Assembly: GCA_050247895.1 (NCBI GenBank)
Contig: JBFWTJ010000135.1
Location: forward strand, 1-10,004
Direction: 5' to 3'
DNA length: 10,004 bases
DNA from: CAVPEW01 sp050247895
GTDB lineage: Bacteria; Actinomycetota; Acidimicrobiia; Acidimicrobiales; VFJN01
The stretch's first letter is position 1; each line of letters starts with the position of its first letter. This document shows positions 5,356-10,004 of the stretch, piece after piece. The translations under genes were made by a program, and so were the position numbers. Under the pieces are notes generated by a model. The model worked only from the letters and a program-made list of their open reading frames with translations. It was not told where the DNA came from and ran no database searches.

Positions 5356-6693
5356 ATGGGTTTCGAGCTCGACCGCATCCGTGCCGACCTCCTCCGCCGC
5401 AACCCGGCCGAGCCCGAGTTCCACCAGGCCGTCGCCGAGGTCCTGGAGTGCCTGCCGCTGGTGCTGCACCGCCACCCCGAGTACGCCGACGGCGGGATCA
5501 TCGACCGGCTGATCGAGCCCGAGCGCCAGGTGGTGTTCCGGGTGCCCTGGCAGGACGACCGGGGCGAGGTCCAAGTGGCCCGCGGCTACCGGGTCGAGTT
5601 CAACAGCTCGCTGGGCCCGTACAAGGGCGGCCTGCGGTTCCACCCGTCGGTCACGCTGGGGACGATCAAGTTCCTCGGCTTCGAGCAGATCTTCAAGAAC
5701 GCCCTGACCGGCATGCCGATCGGCGGGGGCAAGGGCGGCTCGGACTTCGACCCGAAGGGCCGCTCGGTCGGGGAGATCATGCGGTTCTGCCAGAGCTTCA
5801 TGACCGAGCTGTACCGCCACCTGGGCGAGTACACCGACGTCCCGGCGGGCGACATCGGGGTGGGGAGCCGCGAGATCGGCTTCCTGTTCGGCCAGTACAA
5901 GCGGATCACCAACCGCTACGAGTCCGGCGTGCTCACCGGCAAGGGCATCGGCTGGGGCGGGGCGCTGGTCCGGGCCGAGGCCACCGGCTACGGCTGCACG
6001 TACTTCGTGCAGGAGATGCTCGCCACCCGCGACGACTCGTTCGACGGCAAGCAGGTCGTCGTCTCGGGCAGCGGCAACGTGGCGATCTACACGATCGAGA
6101 AGGTCCAGTCGCTGGGCGGCCGGGTGGTGGCCTGCTCGGACTCCGACGGCTACGTCGTCCACGAGAAGGGCATCGACGTCGACCTGCTCAAGCAGCTCAA
6201 GGAGGTCGAGCGGCGGCGCATCAGCGACTACGTGACCCACGAGCGCGACGCCCGCTACGTGGCCGGCGGGCGGATCTGGGACGTGCCCTGCGACGTGGCC
6301 ATGCCCTCGGCGACCCAGAACGAGCTCGACGGCGACGCCGCGGCGACCCTGGTCCGCAACGGGTGCGTGGCGGTGGGCGAGGGGGCCAACATGCCCTGCA
6401 CGCCCGAGGCGGTGCGCACCTTCCTGGACGCCGGCGTGGCGTTCGGTCCGGCCAAGGCGGCCAACGCCGGCGGCGTGGCCACCTCGGCCCTCGAGATGCA
6501 GCAGAACGCCAGCCGGGACCGGTGGACCTTCGAGCACACCGAGGCCCGCCTGGCCGAGATCATGCAGGACATCCACGCCCGCTGCCACGAGACGGCCGAC
6601 CTGTACGGCCGCCCGGGCAACTACGTGATCGGCGCCAACATCGCCGCCTTCACGACCGTGGCCGACGCCATGGTCGCCCTCGGCGTCATCTGA
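5356..6693 (+). CDS. gdhA: NADP-type glutamate dehydrogenase, hexameric short form
   Basis: Reversibly aminates 2-oxoglutarate to L-glutamate with NADPH in the cytosol, linking carbon and nitrogen metabolism. At 445 residues it matches the small hexameric bacterial enzymes. Visible signatures are GPYKGGLRFHPSV (87-99, substrate-binding Lys90), MPIGGGKGGSDFDPKG (120-135, catalytic Lys126), PAGDIGVG (163-170, Asp166), and the Rossmann loop SGSGNVA (237-243) followed by CSDSDG (260-265), where Ser-Asp rather than a lone acidic residue suits NADP. GGAGGA upstream (about 5340-5345) supports ATG 5356. NADP rather than NAD specificity is inferred from family similarity. It is a single-gene unit, divergent from the dioxygenase lipoprotein, with the PhoP-like repeats about 115-165 bases upstream; a hairpin follows the stop codon. 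With hutH at the left edge it makes a loose glutamate-metabolism connection, but they are not one operon. Confidence 0.97.
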   Translation: MGFELDRIRADLLRRNPAEPEFHQAVAEVLECLPLVLHRHPEYADGGIIDRLIEPERQVVFRVPWQDDRGEVQVARGYRVEFNSSLGPYKGGLRFHPSVTLGTIKFLGFEQIFKNALTGMPIGGGKGGSDFDPKGRSVGEIMRFCQSFMTELYRHLGEYTDVPAGDIGVGSREIGFLFGQYKRITNRYESGVLTGKGIGWGGALVRAEATGYGCTYFVQEMLATRDDSFDGKQVVVSGSGNVAIYTIEKVQSLGGRVVACSDSDGYVVHEKGIDVDLLKQLKEVERRRISDYVTHERDARYVAGGRIWDVPCDVAMPSATQNELDGDAAATLVRNGCVAVGEGANMPCTPEAVRTFLDAGVAFGPAKAANAGGVATSALEMQQNASRDRWTFEHTEARLAEIMQDIHARCHETADLYGRPGNYVIGANIAAFTTVADAMVALGVI

Positions 6694-6700
6694 GGGCTGC

Positions 6701-6717
6701 CCCGACCACGGGTCGGG
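6701..6717. terminator. Short hairpin between convergent gdhA and PPOX genes
   Basis: CCCGACC (6701-6707) pairs perfectly with GGTCGGG (6711-6717) around a 3-base loop, seven bases after the gdhA stop and directly abutting the PPOX stop codon. A shared bidirectional terminator without U-tract is the simplest reading. Confidence 0.6.
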
Positions 6718-7110
6718 CTAGAGGCCGTTGCGGTGGATGCGCTCGGGCTCGATCCGCAGGATCACCCGTTCGGAGGTCACCGGGTTCCCGTAGTCGGTGC
6801 CGGTGTACTTCCGGGACAGCTCGTCGATGTGGTCGCGCGCCTCGGGTCCCGTGACCGTGGCGACGACCCGGCCGCGCACCTCTGCGTAGCGGTAGGGCGA
6901 GGCCGCGTCGATCACCGCGACGGCGACGCGGGGGTCGCGCTCGACGTTCTTGAACTTCTGCCGGTGGACCTCGGTGTTGATCAGCACGTGGTCGTCGTCG
7001 GCCCCGACCCACATCACGTGGGTGGAGGGCACGCCGCCGGGGCCGAGCGTGGTGAGGGCGGCGAAGTTCGCGCCGTCGAACAGCGCCTTGACGGTGGGGT
7101 CGAGTGCCAT
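6718..7110 (-). CDS. PPOX-class split-barrel protein, probably F420-dependent oxidoreductase
   Basis: A 130-residue protein with the pattern of the pyridoxamine-5'-phosphate-oxidase-like split barrel, in the small actinobacterial branch that often binds the deazaflavin F420. Typical blocks are FAALTTLGPGGVPSTHVMWV (16-35), RQKFKNVERDPRVAVAV (50-66, basic cofactor-phosphate-binding region) and PYRYAEVRGRV (72-82), followed by IDELSRKYTG (95-104). The physiological substrate is unknown; relatives reduce or bind diverse small molecules. The open frame reaches 7341, but the extra part overlaps the upstream DUF937 gene in another frame and has shadow composition, so ATG 7110 is chosen. It lies 13 bases after the DUF937 stop on the same strand, with GAGG overlapping that stop, so the two are probably co-transcribed and coupled. 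FMN or haem binding instead of F420 cannot be excluded. Confidence 0.9.
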   Translation of the reverse strand: MALDPTVKALFDGANFAALTTLGPGGVPSTHVMWVGADDDHVLINTEVHRQKFKNVERDPRVAVAVIDAASPYRYAEVRGRVVATVTGPEARDHIDELSRKYTGTDYGNPVTSERVILRIEPERIHRNGL

Positions 7111-7123
7111 CGCGGTGCCCGCC

Positions 7124-7735
7124 TCAGCCCTTGGTGCCGCCGCCGAGGAGCCCGCCGAAGACGCTGCCGAGGTCGATGCCCCCGCCGTCCTTGCCGTCCT
7201 TGCCCCCGCCCAGCAGGCCACCGAGCAGGTCGCCCAGGCCACCGCCGCCACCCCCGCCGAGGAGGTCACCGAGGCCACCGCCACCGAGGAGGTCGCCCAG
7301 GCCGCCGCCACCCCCGGACCGGGCCGCGGCCGCCGTGCCACCCGAGCCCTTGCCGGCCGACTTGCCCAGCCAGCCCATCACGAGCGGGGCCAGCATCGGC
7401 AGGAGCTTGGCGAACAGCCCGCCGTCGGCCTTGCCCAGGCCGCCGAGCTGGCTGATGACGCCGTCGACCTGGTCGCCGAAGACGTGGCCGACGATCTTCT
7501 GGCCGTCGTCGGTGTCGACCTGCGTGATGTCGGTCAGGTCGGGTGCCTCGGCGTGCTTGGCCAGGGCCGCGGCCAGCGAGCTGGCGCCGCCGGGGTCCTT
7601 GGCGTTGGCGTCGAGCCCACCGACGAGCGCGGTGAGGGCGTTGCGAGACGCCTCCGACGCCTCATCGGTGTCGATGCCGAGCTGAGCCGCGATCTGGTCG
7701 ATCGGGAGCTGAGCCAAGAGGTCTTCGATGCCCAT
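7124..7735 (-). CDS. DUF937 (YidB-like) family protein with Gly-rich LGDLLGG tail
   Basis: The N-terminal part (about residues 1-130; MGIEDLLAQLPIDQIAAQLG, then helical Ala/Leu/Gly segments and LLPMLAPLVMGWLG) matches the helical DUF937/YidB-like family, whose function is not established. The C-terminal third is a Gly-rich segment with LGDLLGG repeated three times and a final FGGLLGGG, likely flexible or self-associating. Length is about 203 residues. AAGGAGG eight bases before the ATG at 7735 is a strong ribosome-binding site. There is no signal peptide. It is upstream of and probably coupled to the PPOX gene, and 76 bases downstream of the SnoaL-like gene on the same strand. A possible -10, TAGAGT (minus strand, 7769-7764), lies in that gap, but no matching -35 is seen. 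Confidence 0.88.
   Translation of the reverse strand: MGIEDLLAQLPIDQIAAQLGIDTDEASEASRNALTALVGGLDANAKDPGGASSLAAALAKHAEAPDLTDITQVDTDDGQKIVGHVFGDQVDGVISQLGGLGKADGGLFAKLLPMLAPLVMGWLGKSAGKGSGGTAAAARSGGGGGLGDLLGGGGLGDLLGGGGGGGLGDLLGGLLGGGKDGKDGGGIDLGSVFGGLLGGGTKG
7214..7317 (-). repeat. Degenerate in-frame repeat coding for LGDLLGG units
   Basis: Three related units beginning near plus-strand 7228, 7264 and 7291 share GGTCgCCcAGGCC followed by CCGCC-rich DNA and encode the repeated LGDLLGG motif in the DUF937 tail. Slippage in this GC-rich block could change copy number. Confidence 0.65.
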
Positions 7736-7811
7736 GTGCGGTGCCTCCTTGTGCGCCGGCGGGACTCTACGCCAGCACGGGGACCGGGCCCGCCCGAACC
7801 TGTCGGCGACC

Positions 7812-8282
7812 TCAGGCGGTGCCGGTGCCGGCCTTGCGGTGCTCGTCCTCGACGCCCCGGGCCAGTGCGTCGAGCCGGGGCTGGTGGAGGGGCACGATCG
7901 TGCGATGCGCGATCTTCCAGCTGCCGTCGACCCGGGCGTAGACGTCCTCGTAGTAGCCGATGGCCCGCAGCTCGTCGCCGCCCGAGGTCACGATGTCGGC
8001 GGTGAAGTAGCAGACGCCGGTGGCGTGGTCGCCGTCGAGCGAGAGCACGACCTGGTTGGACATGACGTGGGACCGGCTGCGCACCGCTCCGGTGGTGGCG
8101 TCGAAGAACCGGCGGATGGCGGGCCTGCCCTCGAGGCGCTCCAGGCCGACCGCCGTCTCGTCGAAGACGGCGTCCTCGGTCCACAGGTCGAGCAGGTCGT
8201 CGAGCCTGCGGCTGTCGTTGTAGTAGCCGTACCGGTTCGTCAGCTCGTGGATCTCGAGCCGGTCCGCGACGTCGTCCAACAT
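7812..8282 (-). CDS. NTF2/SnoaL-like protein (alpha+beta cone fold), possible hydratase, dehydratase or isomerase
   Basis: A 156-residue member of the nuclear transport factor 2-like superfamily, SnoaL_4 type. The opening RLEIHELTNRYGYYNDSRR (8-26), then LLDLWTEDAVFDE (30-42) and a C-terminal YYEDVYARVDGSWKIAHRT (110-128) are characteristic. Tyr18, Asp23, His72 and Arg127 occupy places where catalytic members of the fold (for example scytalone dehydratase or BaiE) carry pocket residues, but I cannot assign a reaction. The start at 8282 has AGGGGGG three bases upstream; in-frame ATGs at 8297 and 8321 lack a good site. It is the first of three minus-strand genes and divergent from the RHH gene. 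Relatives often sit in lipid, steroid or polyketide pathways, none of which is visible here. Confidence 0.85.
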   Translation of the reverse strand: MLDDVADRLEIHELTNRYGYYNDSRRLDDLLDLWTEDAVFDETAVGLERLEGRPAIRRFFDATTGAVRSRSHVMSNQVVLSLDGDHATGVCYFTADIVTSGGDELRAIGYYEDVYARVDGSWKIAHRTIVPLHQPRLDALARGVEDEHRKAGTGTA

Positions 8283-8285
8283 GGT

Positions 8286-8292
8286 CCCCCCT
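8286..8292 (-). promoter_or_regulatory. Ribosome-binding site that fixes the SnoaL-like start
   Basis: The reverse strand reads AGGGGGG, separated by three bases from the ATG at 8282. It is purine-rich and better than anything before the two upstream in-frame ATGs, though the spacing is short. Confidence 0.5.
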
Positions 8293-8378
8293 GACATCTC
8301 ACGTTTGCCGTTCGACATCATCTCTCACGCCGGGCCCGGGCGTCGCCGGATCAGGGGGCGCCGACGGCCCCGACGGAC

Positions 8379-8404
8379 TTATCGCGGATTTCTGCGCGCG
8401 CTAT
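8379..8404. promoter_or_regulatory. Imperfect inverted repeat upstream of the RHH gene, candidate autoregulatory operator
   Basis: TTATCGCG (8379-8386) and CGCGCTAT (8397-8404) match as an inverted repeat at 6 of 8 positions with a 10-base centre, in the only AT-richer patch of this spacer and 25 bases upstream of the candidate -10. RHH proteins commonly bind short inverted repeats in their own promoters; the assignment here is inference. Confidence 0.25.
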
Positions 8405-8429
8405 CCCCCGCTGCGTCGCACCCGCTCAC

Positions 8430-8444
8430 TACGTTCGTCCCATG
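8430..8444 (+). promoter_or_regulatory. Candidate leaderless promoter: TACGTT -10 six bases before the RHH start codon
   Basis: TACGTT (8430-8435) fits the TANNNT -10 pattern and lies six bases before the ATG at 8442. The intervening CGTCCC and the preceding bases carry no Shine-Dalgarno sequence, so transcription probably begins at or next to the start codon. No clear -35 box is visible. Confidence 0.45.
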
Positions 8445-8669
8445 GGCCGCCCGAGGATCTACGAGGAACCGAGGGTCGCCACGGCGATCCGCCTGCCGAC
8501 CTCGCTGCGTGACGAGCTCCAGGCGGTGGCGGCCGAGCGGGACGTCTCGGTCAACCTCCTCGTCACCCGAGCCGTGCGCGACTACCTGAGGCGGCTGCCC
8601 TCTCTGCGCGACGCGCCCCGCGGGCCGCGTCGCGCCGCTCGCCGCGCCGCGGTGGAGGCGACGTCGTGA
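8442..8669 (+). CDS. Ribbon-helix-helix (CopG/Arc-type) DNA-binding protein
   Basis: A 75-residue protein with a single RHH domain: the strand VATAIRLPTSL (12-22), helix DELQAVAAERD (24-34), the turn VSVNLL (35-40), and helix VTRAVRDYLRR (41-51). This is the fold used by dimeric repressors and antitoxins that insert the paired strands into the major groove. The C-terminal 24 residues are Arg/Ala-rich and probably disordered. Its stop codon overlaps the GTG of the following methyltransferase by four bases (GTGA), so the two are translationally coupled. The likely role is autorepression of this unit, or an accessory subunit. No toxin-like small gene follows, which argues against a simple toxin-antitoxin pair. 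Its start appears leaderless. Confidence 0.85.
   Translation: MGRPRIYEEPRVATAIRLPTSLRDELQAVAAERDVSVNLLVTRAVRDYLRRLPSLRDAPRGPRRAARRAAVEATS
8654..8658 (+). promoter_or_regulatory. Ribosome-binding site that fixes the right-hand methyltransferase start
   Basis: GGAGG inside the 3' end of the RHH gene lies seven bases before the GTG at 8666, the usual spacing. It supports a GTG start overlapping the RHH stop rather than any internal ATG. Confidence 0.75.
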
Positions 8670-10004
8670 CGGCGGCCGCCGTCCCCGGGTCGCGCAGCGG
8701 CCGCGTCCGTCGCCCCACCTCCACGGCCCGCTTCGGATCGTCGCGACGCGAGAGCCACGACGCCACCGCCTTCTACGAGCGCTTCGTCCCTCCGGAGCTG
8801 TCGACCGACGCCACCGTCGTCCGCCCCAGGAGCTTCGACGTCATCCACCGGCACGACGCCCGTGACATGCGCCAGGTCGAGTCCAACTCCGTCGCGCTGG
8901 TCGTGACGTCACCTCCCTACTTCGCCGGCAAGCAGTACGAGGAGAGCCTCGGTCACGACGGCGTCCCCGGGACCTACTTCGAGTACCTCGCCCTCCTCCA
9001 CGACGTGTTCGAGGAGTGCAAGCGCGTGCTCGAGCCCGGCGGGCGCATCGCGGTGAACGTCGCCAACCTCGGCCGCCGGCCCTACCGATCGCTGGCGGGC
9101 GACGTCACCGAGATCCTCCAGGACCTGGGCCTGCTGCTACGGGGCGAGGTCGTCTGGTGGAAGGGCCGGGCGGCCGGCGGCTCCTGTGCGTGGGGGACCT
9201 TCCAGCGCCCGAGCAACCCGGTCCTGCGGGACGTGACCGAGCGGATCGTCGTCGCGAGCAAGGGACGGTTCGATCGGGCGCTGAAGCCCGAGCAGCGCCT
9301 GGGCCTCGACCTGCCGTCCACCGCGACCATCTCGCGGGACGAGTTCCTCGAGGCGACGACCGACCTGTGGGAGATCCCACCCGAGAGCGCGACGCGGGTC
9401 GGTCATCCCGCCCCCTTCCCCGTCGAGCTGCCGAAGCGGCTGATCGAGCTCTACACCTACGAGGGAGACGTCGTGCTCGACCCGTTCATGGGCTCGGGGA
9501 CCACGGCCGTCGCGGCGCTGCGGACCGACCGGCACTACATCGGCTTCGACACCGACGGGGCCTACGTCGAGCGCGCCACGGCGCGCATCGAGGAGGAGGC
9601 CGCCCGCCTCCGTCGCCCCGAGTCGCCGGCGACCGTGCCCGCCCGCGTCCGGCTCCCCGCCGTGCCCGCCGCCGACGAAGGCGACGACCTCCTGGCCCGA
9701 GCGGTGCGCGAGGGCCGTCAGGCCAAGGACCTGGCGGCCATCCTCCTCGAGCGCTGCGGCTTCCTCCGGATCCGGCCCGACGTGAAGCTCGCCGGCCTGG
9801 GCATCGAGGTCAGCTTCCTGGCCGTCGACCGAGCGGGACGGGAGTGGGCCTTCGACGTCTCCGGCGCGTTCACGTCGACCCGCGCCGGCCTCAGGCGCGC
9901 CGACACGCTGTGGAAGGCGCTCGGCAAGGCCGCCGTGCTGCACGAGGGCCGCGGGGATCTCCCGCTGGTCCTCCTGACGACCCACGCACCGGCACGCCCT
10001 GGCG
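8666..10004 (+). CDS. Beta-class site-specific DNA methyltransferase with C-terminal extension (partial at right edge)
   Basis: The frame is open for 446 codons to the window end. It has the beta-class motif order: TSPPYFAGKQYE (81-92, motif IV), a variable target-recognition region (about 165-245), HPAPFPVELPKRLIELY (247-263), then DPFMGSGTT (272-280, motif I, SAM binding) and YIGFDTD (291-297). TSPPY is most common in N4-cytosine enzymes, but N6-adenine cannot be ruled out. The enzyme should end near residue 315. Instead a linker and a further domain follow: DLAAILLERCGFLRI (355-369), GIEVSFLAVDRAGREWAFDVSG (379-400), a conserved-looking LRRADTLWKALGKAAVLH (409-426) and LPLVLLTT (432-439). 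This alpha-beta-beta-alpha-beta pattern recalls PD-(D/E)XK nucleases, but the usual lysine position after Asp397 is a serine. Nuclease function is thus only a hypothesis. The GTG start overlaps the RHH stop. Confidence 0.93.
   Translation, partial: MTAAAVPGSRSGRVRRPTSTARFGSSRRESHDATAFYERFVPPELSTDATVVRPRSFDVIHRHDARDMRQVESNSVALVVTSPPYFAGKQYEESLGHDGVPGTYFEYLALLHDVFEECKRVLEPGGRIAVNVANLGRRPYRSLAGDVTEILQDLGLLLRGEVVWWKGRAAGGSCAWGTFQRPSNPVLRDVTERIVVASKGRFDRALKPEQRLGLDLPSTATISRDEFLEATTDLWEIPPESATRVGHPAPFPVELPKRLIELYTYEGDVVLDPFMGSGTTAVAALRTDRHYIGFDTDGAYVERATARIEEEAARLRRPESPATVPARVRLPAVPAADEGDDLLARAVREGRQAKDLAAILLERCGFLRIRPDVKLAGLGIEVSFLAVDRAGREWAFDVSGAFTSTRAGLRRADTLWKALGKAAVLHEGRGDLPLVLLTTHAPARPG

Noticed and set aside
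5305..6588. Minus-strand open frame of 427 aa opposite gdhA
   Set aside because: Antisense shadow rich in Val/Ala/His/Asp, typical of the complement of high-GC coding DNA.
5295..6854. Plus-strand open frame of 519 aa across gdhA
   Set aside because: Out-of-frame shadow of gdhA, which has every glutamate dehydrogenase motif in the other frame.
7214..7317. CRISPR-like or intergenic tandem repeat
   Set aside because: The units are degenerate, unequal in spacing and in frame with the DUF937 protein, so they are coding repeats.
6950..8005. Plus-strand open frame of 351 aa with Ala/Glu-rich helical stretches across the DUF937 gene
   Set aside because: The helical look comes from the complement of the LGDLLGG repeats; three minus-strand genes with family matches and ribosome-binding sites explain the region.
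8442..8669. RHH protein as antitoxin of a toxin-antitoxin pair
   Set aside because: The coupled downstream gene is a large DNA methyltransferase, not a small toxin such as a RelE/ParE-like or PIN protein.
9137..9985. Minus-strand open frame of 282 aa at the right edge
   Set aside because: Antisense to the beta-class methyltransferase, whose motifs I and IV are intact on the plus strand.

Overview
This is a gene-dense, very GC-rich stretch with strong codon-position bias, typical of an actinobacterial chromosome. The gene content fits: an F420-type split-barrel oxidoreductase, a Tat-exported lipoprotein, a mycobacterial-style PhoP box and two likely leaderless genes. A deep-branching actinobacterium such as an acidimicrobial lineage is plausible, but that placement is inference. 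No tRNA, rRNA, CRISPR array, insertion sequence or integrase was seen. The genes form short, alternating-strand units, mostly ordinary housekeeping or accessory genes.

Layout, left to right. (1) The 5' part of histidine ammonia-lyase (hutH, minus strand) runs off the left edge and carries an apparent one-base frameshift near positions 15-16. (2) A secreted protein of unknown function (609-1661, plus) has a signal peptide, a Glu-Pro hinge and an acidic Gly/Asp/Pro tail; it ends at a strong bidirectional hairpin terminator. (3) A class I SAM-dependent O-methyltransferase (1751-2419, minus) is divergent from a 61-residue unknown protein (2563-2748, plus). That protein converges on a 90-residue unknown (2770-3042, minus), and both stop codons lie inside one hairpin. 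(4) A D12-class adenine DNA methyltransferase (3179-4252, plus) is probably leaderless and has no visible restriction partner. (5) A Tat lipoprotein of the intradiol ring-cleavage dioxygenase family (4262-5146, minus) is divergent from glutamate dehydrogenase gdhA (5356-6693, plus). Their shared 209-bp spacer holds an exact match to the mycobacterial PhoP box plus a second, related 11-bp direct repeat. (6) Three minus-strand genes follow: an NTF2/SnoaL-like protein (7812-8282), a DUF937 protein with a Gly-rich LGDLLGG tail (7124-7735), and a PPOX/F420-type split-barrel protein (6718-7110). The last two are probably co-transcribed. (7) At the right edge a ribbon-helix-helix protein (8442-8669, plus) overlaps by four bases a beta-class DNA methyltransferase (8666 to window end). 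Its C-terminal extension looks like a degenerate nuclease-fold module.

The best candidate for an undescribed system is the right-edge pair: an RHH protein translationally coupled to a methyltransferase with an unexplained C-terminal domain, cut off by the window. The second is the PhoP-like operator between the extracytoplasmic dioxygenase and gdhA. Genes that start or end in the window edges (hutH and the right-hand methyltransferase) were translated by hand.
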